From Streptomyces sp. Z26 (GTDB lineage Bacteria > Actinomycetota > Actinomycetes > Streptomycetales > Streptomycetaceae): a DNA stretch of 64,000 bases. Both the position numbers and the translations under genes were made by a program. Shown piece by piece: positions 1-8,029 of this stretch (positions are counted from its first letter, which is position 1; each line of letters starts with the position of its first letter). The stretch lies in NCBI RefSeq assembly GCF_003665095.1, contig NZ_RCHV01000002.1, positions 3,718,001 to 3,782,000 of the forward strand. The letters run 5' to 3'. A model generated the notes under the pieces. That model ran no database searches. It saw only the letters and a program-made list of their open reading frames with translations, and was not told the origin of the DNA.

Positions 1-470
1 AGCGCCTGGACGTCCTCGCGGTCCGCCGCGTAGCCCGGGTCGCCGGTGGTGCGCGCGTAGCGGTTGTACGGGGAGGGCAGCTCGACGCGGTGCGGTGACA
101 CGTCGCGGAAGCCGAACGGGCCGACGCGGTCGGGGCGTACGAGGAGGTGGCTGCCGGACGGCAGGTAGCCGTAGAAGCGGTCGCCGGGCGCGACGCCGTC
201 GGCCGCGGAGGCGACGACGTCGGCGAAACCCCACAGCGGCACGTTGCCCCAGCCGTCGGGGGCGGGGAAGAACTCCCAGTAGCGGAACGGGTCGCCGAGC
301 GCCGCGTACGTCACGTTGTTCGCCGTGAGGCCGACCCGGTCGACCCGCAACAGGGCCTCGCCGGGCCCGACTTCGGGCACGGGGCCGGTGTCGGTGCGCG
401 TCGTCGCCAGGTCGTCCCGGGAGACCAGCAGGCGCCAGGCTTCGGCGTCCCGGGGAGCGGAGGTGTCCAT
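1..470 (-). CDS. DUF2855 family protein (5' part only)
   Basis: The gene runs off the left edge, and about 156 N-terminal residues are visible. The reverse strand reads MDTSAPRDAEAWRLLVSRDD and continues with LLRVDRVGLTANNVTYAALG, a Trp/Phe-rich YWEFFPAPDGWGNVPLWGFA stretch and a GDRFYGYLPSGSHLLV segment. This resembles the N-terminus of DUF2855 proteins, which look like medium-chain dehydrogenase/quinone reductase relatives of unknown substrate. The ATG at 468-470 is chosen because the similarity starts immediately after it. The gene is divergent from the TetR gene across a 68-bp gap holding an inverted repeat, so it is a likely TetR target. The reaction is unknown and the C-terminal half cannot be judged. 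Confidence 0.72.
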   Translation of the reverse strand, partial: MDTSAPRDAEAWRLLVSRDDLATTRTDTGPVPEVGPGEALLRVDRVGLTANNVTYAALGDPFRYWEFFPAPDGWGNVPLWGFADVVASAADGVAPGDRFYGYLPSGSHLLVRPDRVGPFGFRDVSPHRVELPSPYNRYARTTGDPGYAADREDVQA

Positions 471-485
471 GCCGTCGACCGTAGG

Positions 486-505
486 TGAATCCGGATTCGG
501 ATTCA
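486..505. promoter_or_regulatory. candidate TetR operator in divergent intergenic region
   Basis: TGAATCC-GGATTC-GGATTCA is a perfect 7-bp inverted repeat with a 6-bp centre, lying between the divergent DUF2855 and TetR genes. TetR-family regulators usually bind such sites next to their own gene. The arms are much more AT-rich than the surroundings. That the site is bound by the adjacent TetR is inferred from position only. Confidence 0.5.
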
Positions 506-538
506 ATGCCGTGGCCCGACACGGCCTACGCTGGACGC

Positions 539-1231
539 ATGCCGCCCTCACCCCCGCCCACCCCCTCCGGCACGGCCGCCGGGCCCCGCCGTACGCGGCG
601 CGGCGCCCGGACGAGCGGCGCGCTCGTCGCCGCCGCGCGGCGGGTCTTCGAGCGCGACGGCTACCCGGAGGCGCGCATCGCGGACATCGCCGCCGAGGCG
701 GGCGTCGCCACCGGCAGCTTCTACACGCACTTCAGCGGCAAGGAGGAGGTCTTCGAGGCCGTCCTCGCGGAGTTGCGGGACGAGATGCTGCACCCGGGCG
801 CCGCACCCGACGAGGCGGACCTCCCCGACGCGCCCCGCGCCACGGACGGCCCCGCCCCGCCCGCCGACCCGGCGGAGCTGCGCCGCGCCGTGGAGGCCGC
901 CAACCGCGCGTACCTGGAGTCGTACCGGCGCAACGCGGCGCTCATGGCCGCCCTGGAGCAGGCCGCCGCCCTCGACCGCCGCTTCCTGGACGTACGGCTG
1001 CGGCGCTCGCGGTCGTTCGTCGAACGGTCGGCGCGCGCGATCGTACGGCTCCAGCGCGCCGGTCTCGCCGACCCCGCGCTCGACCCGGACGTCACCGCGC
1101 GCGCGATCAACGCGATGGTGAGCCGCACGGCGTACACGGCCTTCGTGGCGGGCGACCCCGTGCCGTTCGAGGAGCTGGTCGCCACGCTGACCCGGCTGTG
1201 GATCAACGCCCTTGGCATGCCGCGCGGTTGA
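539..1231 (+). CDS. TetR/AcrR family transcriptional regulator
   Basis: This is a 230-residue protein starting MPPSPPPTPSGTAAG. Residues about 25-75 form the TetR N-terminal DNA-binding domain: ALVAAARRVFERDGY, then IADIAAEAGVATGSFYTHF with the helix-turn-helix, then GKEEVFEAVL. The rest is an alpha-helical ligand/dimerisation domain with no recognisable ligand signature. An in-frame start at 485 is possible, but it would place the operator-like repeat inside the gene, so 539 is preferred. The gene is divergent from the DUF2855 gene, and autoregulation plus control of that neighbour is the simplest model. The ligand is unknown. Confidence 0.85.
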   Translation: MPPSPPPTPSGTAAGPRRTRRGARTSGALVAAARRVFERDGYPEARIADIAAEAGVATGSFYTHFSGKEEVFEAVLAELRDEMLHPGAAPDEADLPDAPRATDGPAPPADPAELRRAVEAANRAYLESYRRNAALMAALEQAAALDRRFLDVRLRRSRSFVERSARAIVRLQRAGLADPALDPDVTARAINAMVSRTAYTAFVAGDPVPFEELVATLTRLWINALGMPRG

Positions 1232-1259
1232 GCGTGCGCCCCCGCAGGGCGTACGCCCG

Positions 1260-1796
1260 TCAGTCGTCGCCCGGCACGTCCGCCGTCGCCGGGACGACCA
1301 CCACCGGTACGTGCGCGTGGTGCACGACCTCCGTACTCGTCGAGCCGAGCGTCAGCCGCCCCCACAGGCCCGACCCGCGCGAGCCGACGACCAGCAGTCC
1401 GGCGTGCGCCGCCTGCGCGAGCAGCACCTCCGCCGGGCGGCCCTGCTGGGCCACCACCTCCACGTCCACGTGCGGGCCGCCCAGCTCCGCGCGCAGCTCC
1501 TCGATCGTCGCGCCGACGTCGGCCAGCGCGGTGTCGCGCAGCTGCGTGACGATCTCGCTCGCGGGGTTGGGGACGGTCATCCACCCGTAGGCGGAGTAGC
1601 GGTCGGGCGTGAAGTCGTAGGCGCACACGGCCCGTACGGGCACCCCGCGCAGCTGCGCCTCGCGCAGCGCGAAGAGGACGGCGCGACGGGCGTGCGCGGA
1701 GCCGTCGGTGCCGACGACGATCACGCGGGAACGTTCTGGGGCGGGCGTGAGGGACGGGCCGGAGTCGGGGGCGGGCGTGGCGGCTGGCTCGGTCAT
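1260..1796 (-). CDS. universal stress protein (UspA family)
   Basis: A 178-residue single UspA domain. The N-terminal strand RVIVVGTDGSAHARRAVLFA carries the conserved VGxDGS nucleotide-site start. The C-terminal part has VVGSRGSGLWGRLTLGS, matching the G-x2-G-x9-G-S ATP-binding motif, followed by VVHHAHVPVVVVP. These soluble cytoplasmic proteins bind ATP and respond to stress or starvation. The ATG at 1794-1796 leaves a proline-rich lead of about 20 residues; an upstream in-frame start exists, but the similarity does not reach it. The gene is divergent from the VOC gene and appears to be a single-gene unit. Confidence 0.88.
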   Translation of the reverse strand: MTEPAATPAPDSGPSLTPAPERSRVIVVGTDGSAHARRAVLFALREAQLRGVPVRAVCAYDFTPDRYSAYGWMTVPNPASEIVTQLRDTALADVGATIEELRAELGGPHVDVEVVAQQGRPAEVLLAQAAHAGLLVVGSRGSGLWGRLTLGSTSTEVVHHAHVPVVVVPATADVPGDD

Positions 1797-2032
1797 GGCT
1801 CTCTCCGTGGGGTGTCCGTTGGGAGGGCTGTCCGTCGTGGGGGACTGTCCGTACCCGGCGCGGGTACCACGGAGGCGGCCGTTCCACGCCGTACCGGCGC
1901 GGGCCGCCCTGGCCGGTACGGGCGCCGCGGGCGGAGAATGGGGACGGCCCTCATGCTCCTCCTCCCCTCCGCCCGGCGCGAGGCGGGAACCGGGCACCCG
2001 AGACACCCGCGAGTCACCAGAGAGGCTTCCCC

Positions 2033-2422
2033 ATGCGCGTGACCGGCTTCGACCACGTCGTCCTCAACGTCCAGGACGCCGAACGCTCCCTCGCCTTCTA
2101 CTGCGGCCCGCTCGGCCTCGCCCCCGTACGCGTCGACGAGTGGCGGTCCGGCGCGGTGCCGTTCCCGTCCGTACGGGTCAGCGCGGACACGATCATCGAC
2201 CTCGTCGAGCAGCCGCGCGCCGACGGCAACGTCGACCACCTCTGCCTCACCGTCGAGCCGCTCGACTGGCGGGAGGTCGTGGAGTCCGGCGTGTTCACCG
2301 TCGTGGACGGGCCCGGCTCCCGCTTCGGGGCGCGCGGCGACGGCCAGTCGCTCTACATCCGCGACCCGGACGGCAACACGGTCGAGCTGCGCTGGTACCC
2401 GCAGGACGCCGCCCACGGCTGA
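2033..2422 (+). CDS. VOC (glyoxalase/bleomycin-resistance fold) family protein
   Basis: 129 residues with one full vicinal-oxygen-chelate unit. It begins MRVTGFDHVVLNVQDAERSL, where the His follows the first beta strand. It continues through NVDHLCLTVEPLDW, with the second-half His, and ends in SLYIRDPDGNTVELRWYP, with the conserved Asp-Pro-Asp-Gly-Asn and Glu of the last strand. These residues match the usual metal ligands (His, His, Glu). Members include glyoxalases, extradiol dioxygenases and antibiotic-binding proteins, and the substrate cannot be told here. The ATG follows a GAGAGGCTT ribosome-site-like stretch. Monocistronic. Confidence 0.85.
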   Translation: MRVTGFDHVVLNVQDAERSLAFYCGPLGLAPVRVDEWRSGAVPFPSVRVSADTIIDLVEQPRADGNVDHLCLTVEPLDWREVVESGVFTVVDGPGSRFGARGDGQSLYIRDPDGNTVELRWYPQDAAHG

Positions 2423-2606
2423 CCGCCCGTACGCCGCCGGGCCGGTCGGTGGGGGCCACGGCCCCGGTCGCCCGTACGCGGTGCGGGGCTCCGCCGTTCG
2501 ACTCACGTTCCGGGCGCGGGGCGGGGGCGGGCCGTCGCGTCCGTTTGAGGACGCCGGGGGCGCGGTTACGGATGCGGCACCCCCCCCGAATCCGAGGAGA
2601 CCCCCC

Positions 2607-3986
2607 ATGCTCCACAGAAGCGTCACCGGTGTGTGCACGGCCGTCGTGGCGGCGGGCGCGCTCGCCCTGGCCGCGCTGCCGGGCGCGTTCGCGACGGCCG
2701 CCACGGCCGCCGAGCAGCCCCGCCCGACGGCCACCGCCGACCGCCCCGAACTCCCGGCCGGGATGCTCGACGCGATGCGCCGCGACCTGGGGCTGACCCC
2801 GTCGCAGGCCGAGAACCGCCTCGCCGGTGAGCGCCGGGCGGGCGCGGCCGCCGGGTCGCTGCGGCTCGCGCTCGGTGACGACTTCGGCGGCGCCTGGGTG
2901 GGGGACGGCGCCACCGCGAAGCTGACCGTGGCCACGACGGACCGGTCCCACGTACGGGCGATCACCGCGAAGGGCGCCCGCGCGAAGGTCGTACGGCACG
3001 GCCTCACGGAGCTGGGCAAGGCGAAGGAGGCGCTGGACCGGGCGGCCGAGCGGCGGAAACCCGCGGGGACGCCGGTCTGGTACGTGGACGTGCGCCGCAA
3101 CAGCGTCGTCCTGCTCAGCTCGCGCCCGGCGGCGGCCGAACGCTTCGCGGAGTCGGCCGGGCTGAAGGGCGTACGGGTGCAGGTGCGGAAGTCCTCCGTC
3201 CAGCCGCGCCTGTACGCGGACCTGCGGGGCGGCGACGCGTACCACATCGGTGGCAGCTCCCGCTGCTCGATCGGCTTCCCGGTGACGAAGGGCGGCGCGT
3301 CCGGCTTCGTGACCGCCGGGCACTGCGGTGACACCGGCGACACCACGACCGGCGCCGACCGGCAGGAGCAGGGCACGTTCCGGGGTTCCAGCTTCCCCGG
3401 CGACGACCACGCGTATGTGGCCACGACCAGCGACTGGAAGTCCACGCCCGAGGTGAACGGCAGCCCCCAGCAGGTCGCCGGTTCCACGCAGGCCATGGAC
3501 GGCGCGTCGGTCTGCCGCTCCGGTTCCACCACGGGCTGGCACTGCGGCACCGTCCAGCAGCTCGACACCAGCGTCACGTACCCGGAGGGCACGGTGAGCG
3601 GTGTGACCCGTACGGACGTCTGCGCCGAACCGGGCGACTCCGGCGGCTCGTTCGTCTCCGGCGACCAGGCCCAGGGCATGACCTCCGGCGGCTCCGGCGA
3701 CTGCGACGCGGGCGGCACCACGTACTTCCAGCCCGTGAACGAGGCGCTGGACGTCTACGGCGTCGCCCTCACCACGACGACCGGCGCCGCCGAGCCCCGG
3801 CCCGGCGAGCCCGGCGCGGGGGAGCCCGGCCAGGAGGAGACGGACGGCACCTGGCGGAGCGCCACCGTGTACCGCGCGGGTGACGAGGTGACGCACGGCG
3901 GCCGGACGTACCACTGCCTCCAGGCGCACCAGGCGCAGCGCGGCGCGGAACCGGCGGAGCTGCCCGCCCTGTGGCAGCGCGCCTGA
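2607..3986 (+). CDS. secreted chymotrypsin-like serine protease with chitin-binding module (streptogrisin family)
   Basis: 459 residues. A signal peptide (residues 1-35, GVCTAVVAAGALALAALPGA, likely cut after ATAA) is followed by a pro-region to about residue 205. The mature S1E protease starts near LRGGDAYHIGG. The catalytic triad is visible: His239 in TAGHC, Asp267 in DDHAYV and Ser345 in EPGDSGGS, with paired cysteines near each. A Pro/Glu/Gly linker (about 395-415) leads to a C-terminal CBM5/12-type chitin-binding module: YRAGDEVTHGGRTYHCLQAH, then EPAELPALWQRA. The layout is that of streptogrisin C. The secreted, self-processing protease probably acts on chitin- or cell-wall-associated protein. 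The ATG at 2607 directly precedes a good signal peptide; the upstream in-frame extension lacks one. Confidence 0.93.
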   Translation: MLHRSVTGVCTAVVAAGALALAALPGAFATAATAAEQPRPTATADRPELPAGMLDAMRRDLGLTPSQAENRLAGERRAGAAAGSLRLALGDDFGGAWVGDGATAKLTVATTDRSHVRAITAKGARAKVVRHGLTELGKAKEALDRAAERRKPAGTPVWYVDVRRNSVVLLSSRPAAAERFAESAGLKGVRVQVRKSSVQPRLYADLRGGDAYHIGGSSRCSIGFPVTKGGASGFVTAGHCGDTGDTTTGADRQEQGTFRGSSFPGDDHAYVATTSDWKSTPEVNGSPQQVAGSTQAMDGASVCRSGSTTGWHCGTVQQLDTSVTYPEGTVSGVTRTDVCAEPGDSGGSFVSGDQAQGMTSGGSGDCDAGGTTYFQPVNEALDVYGVALTTTTGAAEPRPGEPGAGEPGQEETDGTWRSATVYRAGDEVTHGGRTYHCLQAHQAQRGAEPAELPALWQRA

Positions 3987-4097
3987 CGGGTCTGACGCGC
4001 GGCGCGGGGCCGCCCGTACCTTCCCGGTACGGGCGGCCCCGCGCACCGTCTCCGGCCCCCGCGACCAGGCGATTTCCCATCGGGGCGCCACGTGACG

Positions 4098-4103
4098 TAG
4101 AGT
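4098..4103 (+). promoter_or_regulatory. candidate -10 box of the tRNA promoter
   Basis: TAGAGT lies 12 bp before the mature tRNA 5' end, a normal position for a stable-RNA -10 box. A weak TTTCCC -35-like hexamer sits 19 bp upstream at 4073-4078. Read by eye; the -35 is unconvincing. Confidence 0.3.
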
Positions 4104-4115
4104 CTGGTTCACCGA

Positions 4116-4189
4116 CGCGGGGTGGAGCAGCTCGGTAGCTCGCTGGGCTCATAACCCAGAGGTCGCAGGTTCAAATCCTGTCCCCGCTA
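4116..4189 (+). tRNA. initiator tRNA-Met (CAT)
   Basis: A 74-nt cloverleaf. The acceptor CGCGGGG pairs with CCCCGC except at the first position (C1 opposite T72), the unpaired 1-72 position typical of bacterial initiator tRNA. The anticodon stem-loop CTGGG-CTCATAA-CCCAG carries the CAT anticodon and the three consecutive G:C pairs diagnostic of initiator tRNA-fMet. The T arm is GCAGG-TTCAAAT-CCTGT. The 3' CCA is not encoded. It stands alone between the protease and a strong hairpin. Confidence 0.96.
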
Positions 4190-4195
4190 CTGCAC

Positions 4196-4230
4196 GAGGA
4201 AGGCCCGGCAGCCACTGCCGGGCCTTCCTC
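4196..4230 (+). terminator. intrinsic terminator after tRNA-fMet
   Basis: A perfect 16-bp stem GAGGAAGGCCCGGCAG / CTGCCGGGCCTTCCTC with a 3-nt CCA loop, followed by CTTTT. It lies 6 nt past the tRNA. Confidence 0.9.
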
Positions 4231-4521
4231 CTTTTCGTACCCTGTGTTCCTCCTCACCCCGCCTTTCCGCGCATGGTCCGGCGGCTGCGGGGAACGGCTG
4301 TGAAACCCCCTCCGACCTGCGAAGACGCCTGTCCGGTCGCGGTCGGTCCGTGGTCGGAAACGGCACCGGAGGCGGCTCCGGGGCGCTGGCCTAAACCGGC
4401 CACGCCAGAGGGCCGTTTTCCGTGGCGACCGGGCACCCGTCCCAGGCACCATCGGCCGTGAGCCGACAAACGGCGTAACGCAGCAAACCGGGTCGGACCC
4501 GGCAGTCAGCAGGAGGAACCC
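4231..4521. other. intergenic stretch before a small gene
   Basis: About 290 bp without a convincing gene; the reading frames seen here on both strands show no domain or family signature. The only structure noted is CCGGGT-CGG-ACCCGG (4488-4502), a 6-bp inverted repeat just before the ribosome-binding site of the next small gene. It could be an operator or a leader hairpin. Confidence 0.4.
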
Positions 4522-4725
4522 ATGCGCGCACCCTTGATGTCCGTGATCCGCGTGTGCAGGGAAGTGGCGTACGGCATCGACACGATGCACGCGATCACCC
4601 ACGGCAAGCGCCCGTCCGCGCCCCCGTACGCGGTGCCCCGCCGCGGTGCCGTCACCTTCCCGACGGCCGAGGAGGCGCGGGAGCCCCGGCGCGCGACGCA
4701 GGCGGGCCCGACCGCCCGCGGCTGA
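4522..4725 (+). CDS. small hypothetical protein (67 aa)
   Basis: 67 residues starting MRAPLMSVIRVCREVAYGID. An AGGAGGAA ribosome-binding site ends a few bases before the ATG, which is the main reason to call it. It is basic, with no membrane segment, signal peptide or known motif. The sequence GIDTMHAITHGKRPSAPPYA suggests a short amphipathic helix and then a disordered, Pro/Ala/Arg-rich tail. It lies between the tRNA terminator and the convergent mreB-like gene. Function unknown; comparison with other Streptomyces would show whether the N-terminal half is conserved. Confidence 0.5.
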   Translation: MRAPLMSVIRVCREVAYGIDTMHAITHGKRPSAPPYAVPRRGAVTFPTAEEAREPRRATQAGPTARG

Positions 4726-4752
4726 CCCGGCCCGTACGCGGCGGAGGGGGGT

Positions 4753-5868
4753 TCAGCCCGCCTCCGCCGTCTGCTTCTCCGCGTCGGCCGTGCCCGCCAC
4801 GTCCGCCGCGTCGACCGTGCCCGCGGCCCCCGCGCTCCGCGCGTGCGCGGCGGCCGAGCCGAACGGCCGCACCGCGCCGTCCGTCATGGCGGCGAGGCCC
4901 CGTACCGCGCAGGTCGCCGGGTCGTCCGCGATGTGCACCGCCATGCCGGTGTTCTCGTGCAGGCGCTGGTCCAGGCCCGGCAGCAGCGCCATGCCGCCCG
5001 TCAGCGTCATGCCCGACCCGGCCAGGTCGGCCACCAGGTCGGGCGGGCAGCGGTGCAGCACCCCCCGGATCGAGTCGAGCAGGCCGGTCATCGGCGCCTG
5101 CACGGCGGCGCGTACGTCCGCCGGGTCGATCAGGATCGTCCGGGCCCGCCCCGTCACCACGTCCCGCCCGTGCACCTCGGTGGGGCCGTCGCCGGGCGCG
5201 ACGGCGCCGCTGAGGGCCTGGTGCAGGGGGCGTACGCCGTGCCGCGGGAGCATCAACTCGTGGTGGTTCCGCAGGTGTTGCACCAGCGCGTGGTGGATGG
5301 TGTCGCCGCCCATCGGGACCGTCGTCGCCGCGACGATCGCGCCCAGCGACAGCACCGCGACCTGTGTCGTGGTCGCGCCGCAGACCAGGATCATCGTGGC
5401 CTCGGGCTGCTCCACCGGCAGCCCGCAGCCGACGCCCGCCGCCGTCGGCGCGTCCACCAGCTCCACGCGCCGCGCGCCGACCCCGGCCAGCGTCTCGACG
5501 GCCGCGCGCCGCGCGAGCGGGTCGGCGTTGTGCGGGACGCAGACGGCGGCGCGCAGGCTCGGGCGGCGGCGCCAGGCCCGCCGTACCTTCTCGCCGACGA
5601 GCGCCCGCAGCATGCGCTGCGCCATCTCGATGTCCACCACCATCCCGCCGGTGACGGGCCGTACGACGCGGATGTGCTCCGGCGTACGGCCCGCCATCCG
5701 CTCGGCCGCGGTGCCCACCGCGATGAGTGCGCCCGAGTAGGTGTTGACGGCCACGGCGGAGGGCTCGTCGACGACCAGACCGGACTGTTTGATGTGGACG
5801 CGGGTACGGGCGGCGCCGAGGTCGACGGCCACGGTGCAGCGGCGGAGCCGGTCAAGGCTGAAGGGCAC
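4753..5868 (-). CDS. MreB/Mbl-like actin homologue with degenerate ATP site
   Basis: 371 residues with an actin/Hsp70 fold in MreB order. The phosphate-1 loop is TVAVDLGAARTRVHI (MreB: DLGTANT), followed by SGLVVDEPSAVAVN and VRPVTGGMVVDIEMAQRMLR. The phosphate-2 loop reads ILVCGATTTQVAVLSLG where MreB has VVDIGGGTTEVAVISLGG, so the conserved Asp and Glu are Val and Gln. The adenosine region TLTGGMALLPGLDQRLHENTGM is intact. The C-terminal ~35 residues are an Ala/Gly/Asp-rich tail not usual in MreB. MreB proteins polymerise under the membrane and guide wall synthesis; Streptomyces paralogues act in spore-wall formation. Here nucleotide may be bound but hydrolysis looks impaired. Single gene, not in an mreBCD operon. 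Confidence 0.82.
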   Translation of the reverse strand: MPFSLDRLRRCTVAVDLGAARTRVHIKQSGLVVDEPSAVAVNTYSGALIAVGTAAERMAGRTPEHIRVVRPVTGGMVVDIEMAQRMLRALVGEKVRRAWRRRPSLRAAVCVPHNADPLARRAAVETLAGVGARRVELVDAPTAAGVGCGLPVEQPEATMILVCGATTTQVAVLSLGAIVAATTVPMGGDTIHHALVQHLRNHHELMLPRHGVRPLHQALSGAVAPGDGPTEVHGRDVVTGRARTILIDPADVRAAVQAPMTGLLDSIRGVLHRCPPDLVADLAGSGMTLTGGMALLPGLDQRLHENTGMAVHIADDPATCAVRGLAAMTDGAVRPFGSAAAHARSAGAAGTVDAADVAGTADAEKQTAEAG

Positions 5869-5923
5869 GGCGGAGGTCCTTCCCGAGATGGTCCGGGCCG
5901 CCGATCACCCCGCGGCCCCGGAT

Positions 5924-7945
5924 TCATCGTGCGGGTGGCGCGACCGCCCCGCCCGCCGGGTTGGTCCGGTCGAGTCCCCCGGCGCCGCCCGCGCCCCCGT
6001 CGCCCTTCCCCGCGCCGTCGCCCGTACCGCCGTGCGCGCCGTCGCCCGCCCCGTACGGCTCCTCGCTGAACTGCGTGCGGTACAGCTGCTCGTAGCGCCC
6101 GCCCGCCGCCAGCAGCTCCGGGTGCGTGCCGCGTTCCACGACGCGGCCCTCCTCCAGTACGAGGATCTCGTCCGCCGCCCGTACGGTCGACAGCCGGTGC
6201 GCGATCACCACCGAGGTGCGTCCCGCCAGGGCCTCGGACAGCGCCTCCTGCACGGCCGCCTCCGAGGTGGAGTCCAGGTGCGCGGTGGCCTCGTCGAGGA
6301 TCACCACGCGGGGCTGCGCGAGCAGCAGCCGGGCGATGGTCAGCCGCTGCCGTTCGCCGCCGGAGAGGCGGTAGCCGCGTTCGCCGACGACGGTGTCCAG
6401 GCCGTCCGGCAGGCCCGCGACGAGCCCGTCGAGACGGGCGCGGCGCAGGGCGTCCCACACCTCGTCGTCGGTGGCGTCGGGGCGGGGCAGCAGCAGGTTG
6501 GCGCGGAGCGTGTCGTGGAAGAGGTGCCCGTCCTGGGTGACCATGCCGAGGGTCCGTCGCAGGGACTCCGCCGTCAGGTCGCGTACGTCCGTGCCGCCGA
6601 GCCGTACGGTCCCGCTGTCCGTGTCGTACAGCCGCGGCGCCAGCTGCGCGAGCGTCGACTTGCCCGCGCCGGACGAGCCGACGAGCGCCACCATCCGGCC
6701 CGGTTCGGCGCGGAACGAGATGCCGTGCAGGACCTCCTCGCCGCCGCGGGTGTCGAGGGTGGCGACCTCCTCCAGGGAGGCGAGGGAGACCTTGTCGGCG
6801 GACGGGTAGCTGAAGCGCACGTCCTCGAACTCGACGGTCACCGGACCGTCGGGCACGTCCACGGCGTCCGGCTTCTCCCGGATCAGCGGCTCCAGGTCCA
6901 GTACCTCGAACACCCGCTGGAAGCTGACCAGCGCCGTCATCACCTCCATGCGCGCGCTGGCGAGCGCGGTGAGCGGCGCGTACAGCCGGGTCAGCAGCAT
7001 CGCGAGGGCGACGACGGAGCCGGGGTCGAGGGAGCCGTCCAGCGCGAACCAGCCGCCGAGGCCGTAGACGAGTGCCAGCGCGAGGGCGGAGACGAGGGTG
7101 AGGGCGGTGATGAAGTAGTGCTGCACCATGGCGGTGCGGACGCCGATGTCCCGTACGCGCCGGGCCCGCGCGGCGAACTCCTCCGACTCCTCCCCGGGCC
7201 TGCCGAACAGCTTGACCAGCGTCGCGCCCGGCGCCGAGAAGCGCTCGGTCATCTGCGTGCTCATGGCGGCGTTGTGGTGCGTACGTTCCCGTTCCAGCCG
7301 GGCGAGCCGGGCGCCCATCCGGCGCGCGGGCAGCACGAACACCGGCAGCAGCACCAGCGCGAGCAGCGTGATCTGCCAGGAGATGCGGAGCATCACCGCG
7401 AGGGTGAGGAGCAGCGTGACCAGGTTGCTGACGACCCCGGAGAGGGTGTCGCTGAACGCGCGCTGCGCCCCGATCACGTCGTTGTTGAGGCGGCTGACCA
7501 GCGCGCCCGTACGGGTCCGGGTGAAGAACGCGACCGGCATGCGCTGCACGTGGTCGTAGACCGTCGTACGCAACTGGAGGATCAAACCCTCGCCGATGCG
7601 GGCCGACAGCCAGCGGGTGCCGATCCCGGCGGCGGCCTCCGCGACGGCGACCGCCGCGATCACCCCGGCGAGCACCAGCACCACGGACCGGTCGGAGCCG
7701 TCCACGATCGCGTCCACCACCCGGCCCGCGAGCAGCGGTGTGGCGACGGTGAGCAGCGCCAGCACGCTGCTGAGCGCCAGGAACCACGCGATCCGCCGGT
7801 GCTGGGGTCCCGCGAACCGTACGATCCGGCGCAGGCTCGCCCGTGAGAACGGGCGTTGGTCGTCCTGCGCGTACCTGGCGTGGTAGAGCGCGCTCCACGC
7901 CGTCATCTCCATGCTCATGTCCGTCCGCACCTCCGTCGGGGTCAA
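5924..7945 (-). CDS. ABC exporter, fused permease and ATPase
   Basis: 673 residues. The N-terminal ABC transporter type-1 membrane domain (residues about 45-330) has six predicted helices, such as IAWFLALSSVLALLTVATPL and ITLLALVLLPVFVLPARRMG. The C-terminal ATPase follows: Walker A VGSSGAGKSTLAQL, Q-loop GMVTQDGHLF, signature YRLSGGERQRLTIARLL, Walker B PRVVILDEATAHLD and switch VIAHRLST. It is a half-transporter of the MsbA/MDR type that works as a dimer. The C-terminus is a Gly/Asp-rich tail. Starts at 7945 or at the inner Met codons (MSMEM) are possible. It points the same way as the mreB-like gene but about 55 bp away. Export substrate unknown. Confidence 0.92.
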   Translation of the reverse strand: MTPTEVRTDMSMEMTAWSALYHARYAQDDQRPFSRASLRRIVRFAGPQHRRIAWFLALSSVLALLTVATPLLAGRVVDAIVDGSDRSVVLVLAGVIAAVAVAEAAAGIGTRWLSARIGEGLILQLRTTVYDHVQRMPVAFFTRTRTGALVSRLNNDVIGAQRAFSDTLSGVVSNLVTLLLTLAVMLRISWQITLLALVLLPVFVLPARRMGARLARLERERTHHNAAMSTQMTERFSAPGATLVKLFGRPGEESEEFAARARRVRDIGVRTAMVQHYFITALTLVSALALALVYGLGGWFALDGSLDPGSVVALAMLLTRLYAPLTALASARMEVMTALVSFQRVFEVLDLEPLIREKPDAVDVPDGPVTVEFEDVRFSYPSADKVSLASLEEVATLDTRGGEEVLHGISFRAEPGRMVALVGSSGAGKSTLAQLAPRLYDTDSGTVRLGGTDVRDLTAESLRRTLGMVTQDGHLFHDTLRANLLLPRPDATDDEVWDALRRARLDGLVAGLPDGLDTVVGERGYRLSGGERQRLTIARLLLAQPRVVILDEATAHLDSTSEAAVQEALSEALAGRTSVVIAHRLSTVRAADEILVLEEGRVVERGTHPELLAAGGRYEQLYRTQFSEEPYGAGDGAHGGTGDGAGKGDGGAGGAGGLDRTNPAGGAVAPPAR

Positions 7946-8029
7946 CGGGTACGACGGTAGGAGTTGAACGACGCTTCAAGTCAAGCGGGGGCGTGCGCGG
8001 ACGACCCCCCCGGGCGCCGCCCGTACGCC

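Noticed and set aside
147..488. Forward open frame of 113 codons at the left edge
   Set aside because: It is antisense to the DUF2855 gene and has no conserved features.
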